A DNA stretch of 64,000 nucleotides, from the NCBI RefSeq assembly GCF_014696675.1, contig NZ_JACJQN010000005.1:1-64000 (forward strand), given 5' to 3'. The position numbers were made by a program, and so were the translations under genes. Under the pieces are notes generated by a model, which was not told the origin of the DNA, ran no database searches, and saw nothing but the letters and a program-made list of their open reading frames with translations. This document shows, one piece after another, positions 1 to 9,010 of the stretch; position 1 is the stretch's first letter; each line of letters opens with the position of its first letter. The stretch is from Phormidium tenue FACHB-1052 (lineage in GTDB: Bacteria > Cyanobacteriota > Cyanobacteriia > Phormidesmidales > Phormidesmidaceae).

Positions 1-66
1 CCTGAAAACGCTGAGGCTATGCTCCAGATTGCTATGGTTCGCATCATGCTCAGGCGCTTGGCTTAA
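1..66 (+). CDS. C-terminal end of a transposase (cut by window edge)
   Basis: An open frame enters from the left edge and stops at TAA 64-66. Its last residues read ENAEAMLQIAMVRIMLRRLA. A short hydrophobic, arginine-rich end of this kind is typical of IS5-type DDE transposases in cyanobacteria, where the last helix often reads like IAMIRLMLRRL. Only about 21 codons are visible, so family assignment rests on that tail alone. I cannot tell whether the element is intact to the left. No clear terminal inverted repeat can be assigned just downstream. Confidence 0.5.
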   Translation, partial: PENAEAMLQIAMVRIMLRRLA

Positions 67-204
67 TTGGCTACACCCCTACCCCTTTTCAAACGCCCTC
101 TAAGCGATTGCGCAGATAATAGCTTGCCTTGGTTCCTCGCTTGTTTGGGGACCATAGTACTGGTGAAAAGCTGAATGCCGAGGACGGAGACTTAATCCCT
201 ATAA

Positions 205-321
205 TCCAGGTACGGCTCATGTTAGCTGTCCACGACGAGTCCGGTTCAGCGGTTTTTGGGGCATCTGAATATTCTTTGTTGGCGACTCTTCGGGAATGTC
301 TACTTTTTCCGAGGTAAGGTC
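205..321. repeat. Degenerate direct repeat, left copy
   Basis: This segment aligns with 6264-6378 in the same orientation. Shared blocks include TTTTTGGGGCATCTGAA and a block ending in AGGTC, and I judge identity at roughly three quarters by eye. The two copies flank the 802-6171 phosphatase gene. On the minus strand this copy reads open to a stop (ending ..MPQKPLNRTRRGQLT), while the other copy has an indel in the same frame. That suggests remnants of the 3' end of a mobile-element gene, but the family is not recognised. Confidence 0.55.
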
Positions 322-469
322 ACCTTCTTCCTCATCACTTAAATTGACTTGTAGCAAGACCCTTAGCTCCTCGTAGACTACTGCGGTTAATCAGCTCAGA
401 GATGGAAGAGAAAAGTTTGATTGTATCTCCCTATCTATCCTGGCTAATATTCGAGCCTAGAAGCCACTC

Positions 470-605
470 GGTTAACCTTTTGATAAATCATTTTTGAATT
501 TACAGTGCCTTAAGAGGTTAAGGTAATCAGGCGGAAATAGCCAAAAAACCAGGCTATAGAATCTTTCTGCTCTAAAACATGAGACTTTAACCTTTAAATA
601 AAACT
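470..605 (+). promoter_or_regulatory. Candidate PhoB-type (Pho box) sites upstream of the mosaic phosphatase
   Basis: Three TTAACC-like words occur in the region: GTTAACCTTTT near 472, CTTAACCTCTTAAG on the minus strand near 514-527, and CTTTAACCTTTAAATAAAACTTAAAG-type sequence near 585-606, in which two TTAA cores lie about one helical turn apart. Cyanobacterial PhoB (SphR) boxes are built from direct repeats of CTTAACCT-like octamers. The match is partial and by eye. The gene downstream is a phosphatase, which fits, but this is inference. Confidence 0.35.
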
Positions 606-801
606 TAAAGACAAAGATAATTTAGCCCTAGATTAATTAACCAATACAGACCTCAGGCTTAATCTCCATCTTTGAACTTTTGTGGGATTATTCACTGTGG
701 AAATCGGGTCACGAGATATCTGCTGAGTCAAGGGCTTTGTAGAGAATTTTCATGCCTGTTTATAGAGTCTTGAAACGATTAACTAGGAGAACTTTTAGCC
801 G

Positions 802-3800
802 ATGGCTTTTGATACAACGCAACCCACCCAGGTGAGCGGGCTGAATGGCTACACGGTTGATCCTCTGATCACCATTGGCGACGAAATCGACGGCTACCTT
901 CCTCCTGGTATTCCCGACGGCATGGGGGCGATCGCCCTCAACGCAAACACCATCCGGCTGTTTGTTAACCACGAGCTAAGCAATACCGCTGGTTACGCCT
1001 ACACGCTGGAGAGCGGCGCAGAGTTAGCCGGGGCACGGGTCAGCTACTTCGACATCGATAAAACCACTCGCACAGTGGTGGATGCTGGGCTAGCCTACGA
1101 CACCATTTACAACCGCGCTGGCGCGATCGTAGACGACGCCACCGATCTAGAGTTTGGCGGCATCAACCGCCTCTGCTCGGCCCAGCTGATCAATGCCAAC
1201 CAGTTTGGCGAAAGCAATGGTTTTGCCGACGCCATCTTCTTTACCGGCGAAGAAACCGGGGGCGGCAGTGAGTTTGCCCTGGATGTGGCTACCGGCGAAC
1301 TTTGGGCGGTGCCCTGGCTGGGCCGCGCCGCCTGGGAAAGCGTCACCGAGCTTGACACCGGCACCACCGACAAAGTGGCCCTGCTGATCGGCGACGATCG
1401 CGAAGCCGCCCCACTGCTGCTCTACGTGGGCGAAAAAAATGCGGCTGGCGACGGCAGCTTCCTCGCTCGCAACGGTTTGGCTCAGGGCAAACTCTACGCC
1501 TGGGCACCCGATAGCGGCATCGATTCTCCCGACGATGAGGATATCGCCCCTGACCCCACCGGGTTCAACGGCACCGGCAACAGTCAGGCGGGTAGCTGGG
1601 TCGAATTGGACTACTACCGCCCCGATCTGGCCAGTGCCGATGGCGCTACCGGCTACGATGCCCAGGGCTTTGCCACCCAGGCCCAGCAAGATTCTCTCGC
1701 CTACGACGTGGCGGGGGCCTTCCAGTTTTCTCGGCCTGAGGATGTTGCCACCAACCCCGCAGACGGCACCCAGGCTGTGCTGGCTTCCACCGGTCGCGGC
1801 TCTCGCTTTCCCGAAGATAACTGGGGCACCACCTACAAAATTGATGTTGAGTTCAATGAGTCGGGCGATCCGCTGACCGCTCAGCTCGACATTCTCTATG
1901 CGGGTGACGATGCGGGCAGCGGCCAGTTTACAGGCCCCGACTTTGGCCTGCGCAGCCCCGACAACCTCGACTGGTCGGCAGACGGCAACATCTACATTCA
2001 AGAAGACCGCTCCACCGAAATCGATCCCTTCGGTGGCGCATCGGGTGAAGAAGCCTCGATCTGGAAGCTCGACCCCAACTCTGGCGACCTGACCCGCATT
2101 GCCCAGATCAACCGCACCACTGGCGTGCCCGATGGCCAAACCGATACCGCGATCGGTGACGTTGGCAACTGGGAATCCTCCGGCATTATCGATGTCTCGA
2201 CGCTGTTTGGCGAAGACCCCGGCGAGCTGTTCCTATTCAATACCCAGGCCCACAGTCTGCGCGGCGGCATCATTGACGAGGCGGGGCTGGTGCAGGGGGG
2301 GCAAATTTCCTTCCTGTCTGACCCGGCAGAAATCACTGGCTTTGCCTCTCTCCCTGCCGATACCTTTGCCGAAGGCCCGGATGCTGGTGGCAACGACGGT
2401 ACGGGCGCACCCATTTCAGGCAACGGGCGCACCGGCCCCTTCGATGGTCAGCCAGTGCAGGGCTTTAGCGGTGTGCAGTTTGCTCCCGGCGGCGATGGCT
2501 CGACCTTCTGGTTCCTCTCTGATAATGGCTTTGGCGCTCAGACCAACAGCGCAGACTACCTGCTGCGAATTTATCAGGCTGACCCTAGCTTGGCCGGGTC
2601 AGAAGGTGGGGATGGCAGCGTAGATATTCAAGGTTTTGTGCAGCTCAGCGATCCCAATAACTTGATTCCCTTTGACATTGTGAATGAGGGTACGAGCGAT
2701 CGCCTGCTCACCGGGGCCGACTTCGATGTGGAATCGTTTGTGATCGACGGCAACGGCGAGATTTGGATTGGCGATGAGTTTGGTCCCTACCTGCTGCACT
2801 TCAGCACCGAGGGTGTGCTGCTGGATGCGCCCATCGCCACCCCTAACGTCAACACCCTAAATACTCTTAACGGCCAAGATCCGCTGGTGATCGGCCACCG
2901 GGGCGCGAGCGGTGAACTGCCAGAGCATACGCTGGAGGCCTATAGTTTGGCGATCGCCCGGGGTGCTGACTTCATTGAACCCGACCTGGTGGCTACCAAA
3001 GACGGTGTGCTGATTGCCCGCCACGAGCCCATTCTGGGAGGCACCACCGATGTGGCCAGCCGTCCAGAATTTGCCGATCGCCAGCGCAGCGGCACCATTG
3101 ATGGCGTGCTGTACGAGAACGAGTTTTTTGCCTCCGACTTCACCCTGGCCGAAATCAAGACCCTGCGGGCAATCATGCCCCAGGGCTACCGCACCGATGC
3201 CTTCGATGGCGTATTCCAGATCCCGACCTTTGAAGAGGTGATCAATCTGGTTAAGCAGGTTGAGCTAGACACGGGCAAGAAAATCGGCATCTACCCCGAA
3301 ACCAAGCACCCCACCTACCACGACGATCTGGGTCTGTCGCTGGAAGAGCCGCTGCTGGCTACCCTGGAAGCCACTGGCTTCACCGACCCCAGCCGCATCT
3401 TCATTCAGTCCTTTGAGGTATCTAACCTAAAAGAGCTGAATACCAAGACCGACATTCCCCTGGTACAGCTGCTGGATGCCTATGATGTGGCGCTGGATGG
3501 CTCGCTCATCTACGAGGATGTGAATGCTCGTCCCTACGACTTTTCGGTGGCTGGCGACACCCGCACCTACGGCGATCTGCAAACTGCTGAAGGACTGGCC
3601 GAAATTGCCACCTACGCCGATGGCATTGGCCCCTGGAAGCGAATGATTGTTTCTGTCGAAGGCGTTGATGCAGACGGCGATGGCGCGGCTGACGATGTGA
3701 ACAGCGATGGAGCCGTCAACGATGCCGATAAAACGACGACGGCTCCCTCCACGCTGATCCCCGATGCCCACGATGCGGGGCTATTTGTCCATGCCTACAC

Positions 3801-6171
3801 CTTCCGCAACGAGGGGCGTTTTCTGGCCGCTGACTACCAGGGCAACCCCAACAAGGAGTATGAGCAGTTCATTGAGTTGGGGGTAGATGGTTACTTCACC
3901 GACTTCCCTGGCACGGGTGACCTGGTGCGCGATCAAATTACCAGTGACTTCGTCCGCTCTCCCCAAAACCCCGAGGTGCAGGCCACCACTGAGTTCGAGA
4001 CGCTGACAGGCGGTGCCCCCATCGTGATCGGCCACCGGGGCGCATCGGGTGAGCGACCTGAGCACACGCTGGAGGCCTACAAGCTGGCGATCGCCCAGGG
4101 GGCAAACTTCATTGAGCCTGACCTGGTCGTCACCAAAGACGGCGTGCTGATCGCTCGCCACGAGCCCATGCTAGGGGTGGTGGCGCTGAATCCCGACGGC
4201 ACCATTCAGCTGGATGCCAGCGGCAACCCCGTGCTCAACAGCACCGACACCAGCACCGATGTTTACCTGCGGGCTGAGTTTGCCGATCGCCTGACGGTGA
4301 AAAACCTGGACGGCGTTCTGCGGGGCGGCTGGTTTGCCGAAGACTTTACCCTGGCGGAGGTCAAGCAGCTCAATGCGATCGAGCGGATTCCGGCCATCCG
4401 GGGTACCGAGTTCAACAACGATGGCCTGAAGGTGCCTACCCTGGCCGAGGTGATCGACCTGGTGCAAGAGGTCGAGGCGGAAACCGGTCGCAAGATCGGC
4501 CTCTATCCCGAAACCAAGCACCCCACCTTCTTTGAGCAGCAGGGCTACAACACCAGTGAGCTACTGGTCGAAACTCTGGTAGCGGCAGGGTTCACTGACC
4601 CCAGCCGCGTCTTCATTCAGTCGTTTGAGGTGGCAAACCTGAAAGCGCTGAACGACACCATCATGCCCGCCGCTGGCATCGACATTCCCCTGGTGCAGTT
4701 GTTTGGCGGCAGTGGTCAGCCCTACGACTTTGTGGTGGCTGGCGATGCTCGCACCTACACCGATCTGTCTACCCCGGCAGGCTTGGCAGAAATCGCTGTA
4801 TACGCGACGGGCATTGGCCCTAACAAGCAGCGCATTGTGCCGCTGAGTACGGTGGATGCCGATGGTAATGGTCAGCCCGACGACCTAAATGGCGATGGAG
4901 CGATTAGCGATGGCGATCGCGTTACCGGCACCCCCACCACCCTGATTGCCGACGCCCACGACGCCGGATTGCTGGTACACCTCTACACTCTGCGGAATGA
5001 GAGCGTCTTCCTCCCCGACAGCTACGAGGGCAATCCCATCAATGAATACAAGCAGTTCATTGAACTGGGGGTAGACGGCTTCTTCACCGACTTTCCCGGT
5101 ACCGGGTTTACCGCCCGCAGCACCTTCATCGAAGAGCCTGCGGTGGCCAACCTAAATCGCTCCCAGGGTTTTGAAGGCATGGCCTTTAGCCCCGATCGCA
5201 CCACCCTCTACCCAATGCTAGAGGGCACCGTCGTCGGCGACCCCGCTGGCTCGCTACGCATCTACGAATTTGATGTAGCCAGCGCTGCCTACGAGGGCCT
5301 GGTCGGCCTCTATCAGCTAGAATCGACCCGCCATGCGATCGGTGACTTCACCCCGATCAACACCAATGAGTTCCTCGTCATCGAGCGCGACAACAACCAA
5401 GGTGAAGCCGCAGCGTTCAAGAAGATCTTCAAGGTTGACTTCTCTGCGGTCAATAGCCAAGGCTTCGTCAAGAAAGAAGAAGTAGTCGATCTGCTGACCC
5501 TAAAGGATCCCAACGATCTCAACGGCGACGGCAGCACCACCTTCGACTTCCCCTTCCAGACCATCGAAGACGTGCTGGTGCTCGATGCCGACACCATTCT
5601 GGTGGCCAACGACAACAACTACCCCTTCTCGGTGGGCCGTCCCCCCGCAATCGACAACAACGAAATCATCGAGATCCAGCTCGACAAGCCGCTAAATCTC
5701 GATCCTCGTTTGGGGGTATCTGGGTTGTCTGAGGATGCGGCTGTTGCCGAACTCATCGACCTGACTGGGTTCGATCGCGCAGTCGCAGTCAATGTCACCC
5801 TCGATCGCGAAGCCGCCTTCGACAACGTGCTCAAGTTCTACGAGACCGATGCTCTGGGCAGAGTAGGCGGCCTACTGCCTGGTGAAGCAGGCTATGAAGC
5901 TGCGGCTGCCGCCAACCTGCTCGATGCTGAGCTGTTTGTCGGCAATAACACCGCTGCCGACCTCACACTCACGCTGGCAGGTGGCAAATACTACGCCCCG
6001 GCGTTGCTTATCGACGGTAGCTCTACTCATTTGGCCACCATCGATGATGCCGCCCTGGGCAGTGTACGGATTCAGCGCGACGGCAATGTTTGGAGCTTTG
6101 AAGACCACACCGACAACGACTTTAACGACTTAATCGTAACCCTCAACTCCGTTGCGCCAGTCGTTGCATAG
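802..6171 (+). CDS. Giant mosaic phosphatase: PhoX-like + phytase-like domain split by two GDPD domains + DUF4114
   Basis: This 1789-residue protein combines several phosphorus-releasing domains. Residues about 1-510 resemble PhoX/DUF839 (NHELSN, FTGEE). Residues about 515-690 are the first half of an 'esterase-like activity of phytase' domain (GFSGVQFAPGG, WIGDEFGPYLLHF), and its second half resumes at about 1443-1600 (GFEGMAFSPD, FLVIERDN). Between them lie two GDPD domains starting near residues 694 and 1073, each with the HRGASGE..PEHTLEAY and EPDLV.TKDGV signatures. Each GDPD copy carries an aspartate-rich DADGDG-like Ca2+-binding insert. The C-terminus (about 1665-1786) looks like DUF4114. 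No Sec or Tat signal is present, so export by a type I system is likely. The start follows an AGGAGA site. Candidate Pho boxes lie upstream and a terminator follows. The substrates are probably phosphomonoesters and glycerophosphodiesters outside the cell (inference). Confidence 0.93.
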   Translation: MAFDTTQPTQVSGLNGYTVDPLITIGDEIDGYLPPGIPDGMGAIALNANTIRLFVNHELSNTAGYAYTLESGAELAGARVSYFDIDKTTRTVVDAGLAYDTIYNRAGAIVDDATDLEFGGINRLCSAQLINANQFGESNGFADAIFFTGEETGGGSEFALDVATGELWAVPWLGRAAWESVTELDTGTTDKVALLIGDDREAAPLLLYVGEKNAAGDGSFLARNGLAQGKLYAWAPDSGIDSPDDEDIAPDPTGFNGTGNSQAGSWVELDYYRPDLASADGATGYDAQGFATQAQQDSLAYDVAGAFQFSRPEDVATNPADGTQAVLASTGRGSRFPEDNWGTTYKIDVEFNESGDPLTAQLDILYAGDDAGSGQFTGPDFGLRSPDNLDWSADGNIYIQEDRSTEIDPFGGASGEEASIWKLDPNSGDLTRIAQINRTTGVPDGQTDTAIGDVGNWESSGIIDVSTLFGEDPGELFLFNTQAHSLRGGIIDEAGLVQGGQISFLSDPAEITGFASLPADTFAEGPDAGGNDGTGAPISGNGRTGPFDGQPVQGFSGVQFAPGGDGSTFWFLSDNGFGAQTNSADYLLRIYQADPSLAGSEGGDGSVDIQGFVQLSDPNNLIPFDIVNEGTSDRLLTGADFDVESFVIDGNGEIWIGDEFGPYLLHFSTEGVLLDAPIATPNVNTLNTLNGQDPLVIGHRGASGELPEHTLEAYSLAIARGADFIEPDLVATKDGVLIARHEPILGGTTDVASRPEFADRQRSGTIDGVLYENEFFASDFTLAEIKTLRAIMPQGYRTDAFDGVFQIPTFEEVINLVKQVELDTGKKIGIYPETKHPTYHDDLGLSLEEPLLATLEATGFTDPSRIFIQSFEVSNLKELNTKTDIPLVQLLDAYDVALDGSLIYEDVNARPYDFSVAGDTRTYGDLQTAEGLAEIATYADGIGPWKRMIVSVEGVDADGDGAADDVNSDGAVNDADKTTTAPSTLIPDAHDAGLFVHAYTFRNEGRFLAADYQGNPNKEYEQFIELGVDGYFTDFPGTGDLVRDQITSDFVRSPQNPEVQATTEFETLTGGAPIVIGHRGASGERPEHTLEAYKLAIAQGANFIEPDLVVTKDGVLIARHEPMLGVVALNPDGTIQLDASGNPVLNSTDTSTDVYLRAEFADRLTVKNLDGVLRGGWFAEDFTLAEVKQLNAIERIPAIRGTEFNNDGLKVPTLAEVIDLVQEVEAETGRKIGLYPETKHPTFFEQQGYNTSELLVETLVAAGFTDPSRVFIQSFEVANLKALNDTIMPAAGIDIPLVQLFGGSGQPYDFVVAGDARTYTDLSTPAGLAEIAVYATGIGPNKQRIVPLSTVDADGNGQPDDLNGDGAISDGDRVTGTPTTLIADAHDAGLLVHLYTLRNESVFLPDSYEGNPINEYKQFIELGVDGFFTDFPGTGFTARSTFIEEPAVANLNRSQGFEGMAFSPDRTTLYPMLEGTVVGDPAGSLRIYEFDVASAAYEGLVGLYQLESTRHAIGDFTPINTNEFLVIERDNNQGEAAAFKKIFKVDFSAVNSQGFVKKEEVVDLLTLKDPNDLNGDGSTTFDFPFQTIEDVLVLDADTILVANDNNYPFSVGRPPAIDNNEIIEIQLDKPLNLDPRLGVSGLSEDAAVAELIDLTGFDRAVAVNVTLDREAAFDNVLKFYETDALGRVGGLLPGEAGYEAAAAANLLDAELFVGNNTAADLTLTLAGGKYYAPALLIDGSSTHLATIDDAALGSVRIQRDGNVWSFEDHTDNDFNDLIVTLNSVAPVVA

Positions 6172-6203
6172 TTGATGTTGACAGCGTGAAGTTAAGCCTT
6201 CTA

Positions 6204-6236
6204 CCCCTGCGTTTGGTTAAGCGCAGGGGTTTTCTT
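6204..6236 (+). terminator. Rho-independent terminator after the mosaic phosphatase
   Basis: CCCCTGCG (6204-6211) pairs perfectly with CGCAGGGG (6222-6229) across a 10-base loop, and TTTTCTT follows directly. It starts 33 bases after the stop codon. Confidence 0.85.
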
Positions 6237-6263
6237 ACAGCAAAAGAAGTCTGGAGCATTGTC

Positions 6264-6378
6264 CAGATGTAGGTCATGCTAGCTGCCCATATCCGGCCTG
6301 GTTCAGTAGTTTTTGGGGCATCTGAACATTCTCCTTCGTGGGCGACCCTCAGGAGTGTCAACTTTTTTAGGTCAGGTC
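6264..6378. repeat. Degenerate direct repeat, right copy
   Basis: Homologous to 205-321 in the same orientation (see that entry). It fills the space between the phosphatase terminator and the stop codon of the metallophosphoesterase gene. Relative to the left copy it has at least one indel, which closes the minus-strand frame. Confidence 0.55.
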
Positions 6379-7242
6379 TTAGCCGCTTAGGGGGAATCGG
6401 AGATGGTTCTGATTGAATGAGTCGGCTCCGCTGCTTTTTTGCCCATCGGAAAACCGATGAGGGCCATCAAAGTTACCGACAAAAACCGTATGGGAAACCA
6501 AACTACCATTTCCCCAGATATGGAGTTGATAGGCAGGGGGCTCCATGACAAACTGGCTGGCAGTATCGGGCTGTAGATCGAGGTAGCCTTGATGGGCCAG
6601 ACTAGGCTGGGTGCTAGCGATCGTGCCCGCCCAACGACGATACATCACCCGATGCAAATGCCCACAGCTAACTCGCTCGACCTGACCGTGCTGAGCAATC
6701 AAGGCGGCTAAAGCATCGCGGCCATCAAGCCACCGTCGATCCATCCAAGGAATGCCGGTTGTGAACGGAGGGTGATGCATAAAGATCAGAGTAGGGGCCT
6801 CAGGGGCTCTCACCAGTTGGGCCTCTAGCCACGCTAGCCGCTGAGCATCCAGCCTGCCCGATTTTTCCCCCGGCAGCGTGTTGTCTAGCATAATCAGGCG
6901 GATTGGATAGCCGTCTACGACATAGCTCAGATGATCGAGGGAGTTAGCCAGGTAGTGATGATCGGCAAATACCTGGCGTAGGTTTGTTCCCTGGTCATGG
7001 TTCCCAGGCATCAGATAAATTGGAGCGCGCAGGTTGGCCAGCATTGCTCTTAGCTGTTGATAGTCGGCCAGGGTGCCCTGCTGGACTAAATCGCCCGTCG
7101 CCACGACTAGATCGGGTTGGGGGTTGAGCTGATTGAGATGGGCGATCGCAGCCTGCACCAGGGAATTCGTATCCACCACGCCGTAGGCCAGTGCGCCTGC
7201 CGACTGCCCATGCAGATCGCTAATTTGAGCAATCAGGGTCAT
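6379..7242 (-). CDS. Calcineurin-like metallophosphoesterase (CpdA/Icc-type) of the phn cluster
   Basis: A 287-residue metallophosphoesterase with all metal-binding motifs: DLH near residue 9, GDLVQQG near 51, GNHD near 80, HHPPF near 156 and GHLH near 194. Its ATG overlaps the stop of the HD-oxygenase gene by four bases (ATGA), so the two are translationally coupled, and it is the last gene of phnM-phnM2-HD-MPE. C-P lyase pathways need a phosphodiesterase (PhnP in E. coli) to open 5-phosphoribosyl 1,2-cyclic phosphate. No phnP is visible here, so this enzyme may fill that step. That role is inference; action on cyclic nucleotides or glycerophosphodiesters is also possible. Confidence 0.92.
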   Translation of the reverse strand: MTLIAQISDLHGQSAGALAYGVVDTNSLVQAAIAHLNQLNPQPDLVVATGDLVQQGTLADYQQLRAMLANLRAPIYLMPGNHDQGTNLRQVFADHHYLANSLDHLSYVVDGYPIRLIMLDNTLPGEKSGRLDAQRLAWLEAQLVRAPEAPTLIFMHHPPFTTGIPWMDRRWLDGRDALAALIAQHGQVERVSCGHLHRVMYRRWAGTIASTQPSLAHQGYLDLQPDTASQFVMEPPAYQLHIWGNGSLVSHTVFVGNFDGPHRFSDGQKSSGADSFNQNHLRFPLSG

Positions 7243-7799
7243 CGCGAATCCACCAGTTGGCAGGCTTTCTGGAGGCTGGGTAGGAAATGCTCTAAATCTG
7301 GGGTGTCTTGGTTGGGCACTTTTGCCAAATCATCCCAGCGGCGCAGTTGTACGGCCTGTTTTGCATAGGGTTGCTGGATAAAGGCAGTGGCAGCAGCCGG
7401 TGAAAACACGCCGCCCTGAAGTTCTAGGCTCCGTCTAGAAGTCGCCGATAGAGAATCCCAATAAGTCTCATCCACGGCGCAGAGGTAGCGTTTGGCCTCA
7501 ACATGGAGCTGAATTGGCCGGGTGACAGCGGTGGGAAACAGCGGCGCTAAAACCGGGATGGCGCAGTGTTCATGGCGATCGTCAAGGCCGCGCAGGGCCG
7601 GATCATCCCCCAGGTGATGCACCAGATGCCCCAGATCGTGGAATAGGCAAGCGGCGATCATCTCAGCAGATTGATCGGCCTGCTCAGCCAGGATGGCACA
7701 CTGGAGGGCGTGGTCGAGTTGGCTAACCGCTTCGCCGCCGTATTGGGCCTGACCCCGTTGGCGATAGAGATCGAGCAGAGTGATGAGAGAGGGTGGCAT
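7239..7799 (-). CDS. PhnZ-like HD-domain oxygenase, phosphonate-degradation associated
   Basis: This 186-residue HD-domain protein resembles the 'phosphonate degradation HD-domain oxygenase' group that includes PhnZ. PhnZ uses a mixed-valent di-iron centre to cleave the C-P bond of 1-hydroxyphosphonates. The sequence shows Y20-x2-E23, the pair that in PhnZ (Y24, E27) gates the substrate, followed by H30, the HD pair H54-D55, H58, and H76. The usual partner PhnY, a 2-oxoglutarate hydroxylase, is not seen in the window. The gene lies 12 bases after phnM2 and overlaps the metallophosphoesterase by four bases. The oxygenase call is from family features; the substrate is unknown. Confidence 0.85.
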   Translation of the reverse strand: MPPSLITLLDLYRQRGQAQYGGEAVSQLDHALQCAILAEQADQSAEMIAACLFHDLGHLVHHLGDDPALRGLDDRHEHCAIPVLAPLFPTAVTRPIQLHVEAKRYLCAVDETYWDSLSATSRRSLELQGGVFSPAAATAFIQQPYAKQAVQLRRWDDLAKVPNQDTPDLEHFLPSLQKACQLVDSR

Positions 7800-7811
7800 G
7801 GGGCAGAAAAA

Positions 7812-8978
7812 TTAGAGGGATTGTTTGACCGGCAGACCGTTGATGTACACCGCCCGAATGGCACTGGGTAACGGGTCATTTGGAGTTAGCAGGAGAAAAT
7901 CGGCATCGTAGCCAGGGGCGATTTTGCCTTTGCGATCGCCAATTTTGGCCGCTTTAGCCGGGTATTCGGAAACGCACTTCCATGCCTGCTCAAAGGGCAT
8001 TAGCCCTTGTTCGGCCAGTAGAAACGGCGCGTGGAACAGCGAGGGGTAGTGATAGTCAGAACAGAGGCAGTCTAGAACCTGGGCTTGAGCGGCTTCGGCA
8101 ACACTCATATAGCCAACGTGGGAACCGCCCCGCACCAGGTTAGGGGCTCCCATCAAGACGGCGGCTCCATAGGCGCGGGATGCTTCTGCTAGCGGGATGG
8201 AGGCCGGAAATTCTGCGATCGCCACTCCCCGCTCTCGACTTTTCGCCACATCGGCTGCCGTCTCATCATCGTGGGAAGCTACTGGAATACCCAACTGATG
8301 ACAGCGCTGCACCAAGTCTTCAAACTGCGCCAGACCCTCCTCCTGACGGAGACAGGCAGCTTGCACCAGCGCTAAAATCTCGGCTTCGGACAGCTTCAGC
8401 CGTTGACGTAGCCCCTTCGTATAGCGCTGTAGCGTTTCCTCATCGATCGCAGGCGGGAGGTGGTTATTGAGAGAAAGCAGCGTGACTTTGCGAGTGTCTA
8501 GCCAGTGGCACAGTTCGTCATAGTCAGCGGTGTTGGCCTGCTCGTGGCGAATGTGAATGCGACTATCGACCCGCAGTCCATGATCAGGTGCCGAAATTTG
8601 GTTAATTAGCTGCCGCGCCATCTCTCGGCTACGCAGCCCCGGTTCAAAGGAGTCGGTAATGGAGTAGAAAAAGGTCGTAATTCCTGCTCCCAGCAAAGCC
8701 AGATCGTTTTCCACCAGGGCCATATCCAACGGCAGGTTGACCCCAGGCCGAGGGCAAATCATGCGTTCAAACGCATCGCCATGAATGTCAACAATACCGG
8801 GCAGCAGGTGCAGGCCGGTGACATCGATCGCCACATAGCCACTAGGCTTGGCTGTTTGATCGACGGCGACAAATTTGCCGTCTTCAACCAGCACCGTTGC
8901 CGCGTTTAGCCAGCCGGTAGGCGTCAACACCGTTGCGCCCTGGAGAGCAAGTTTGGGTGTAGAGAGGGGCTGTTTCAT
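7812..8978 (-). CDS. Second PhnM-like amidohydrolase
   Basis: This 388-residue protein is a divergent paralogue of PhnM, the alpha-D-ribose 1-methylphosphonate 5-triphosphate diphosphatase. It keeps the amidohydrolase metal motif as DIHGDAFERMICPRPG, the SHDDET motif, and MGAPNLVRGGSHVG and SDYHYPS near the C-terminus. The canonical PhnM motif HTDNFE is changed to HGDAFE. It lies 32 bases downstream of the canonical phnM (9011-10141) in the same operon. It may process a different ribose-triphosphate phosphonate or a related intermediate (inference). Confidence 0.9.
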   Translation of the reverse strand: MKQPLSTPKLALQGATVLTPTGWLNAATVLVEDGKFVAVDQTAKPSGYVAIDVTGLHLLPGIVDIHGDAFERMICPRPGVNLPLDMALVENDLALLGAGITTFFYSITDSFEPGLRSREMARQLINQISAPDHGLRVDSRIHIRHEQANTADYDELCHWLDTRKVTLLSLNNHLPPAIDEETLQRYTKGLRQRLKLSEAEILALVQAACLRQEEGLAQFEDLVQRCHQLGIPVASHDDETAADVAKSRERGVAIAEFPASIPLAEASRAYGAAVLMGAPNLVRGGSHVGYMSVAEAAQAQVLDCLCSDYHYPSLFHAPFLLAEQGLMPFEQAWKCVSEYPAKAAKIGDRKGKIAPGYDADFLLLTPNDPLPSAIRAVYINGLPVKQSL

Positions 8979-9010
8979 GGCAGAAGGACAGAGTAATTAG
9001 ACATTCGTTT

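Larger units (their letters stand above)
67..801. other. 735-bp gene-free region upstream of the mosaic phosphatase
   Basis: No convincing gene is present. The 62-codon frame at 129-317 has no family resemblance and overlaps a repeat shared with 6264-6378. The stretch is clearly more AT-rich than the neighbouring coding sequence. It contains several TTAACC-type words (see the separate Pho-box entry) and an AGGAGA Shine-Dalgarno at 785-790 for the gene starting at 802. Confidence 0.6.

Noticed and set aside
1147-2139. 330-codon minus-strand frame opposite the mosaic phosphatase
   Set aside because: It is a shadow frame in GC-rich coding sequence, with no domain and no ribosome-binding site.
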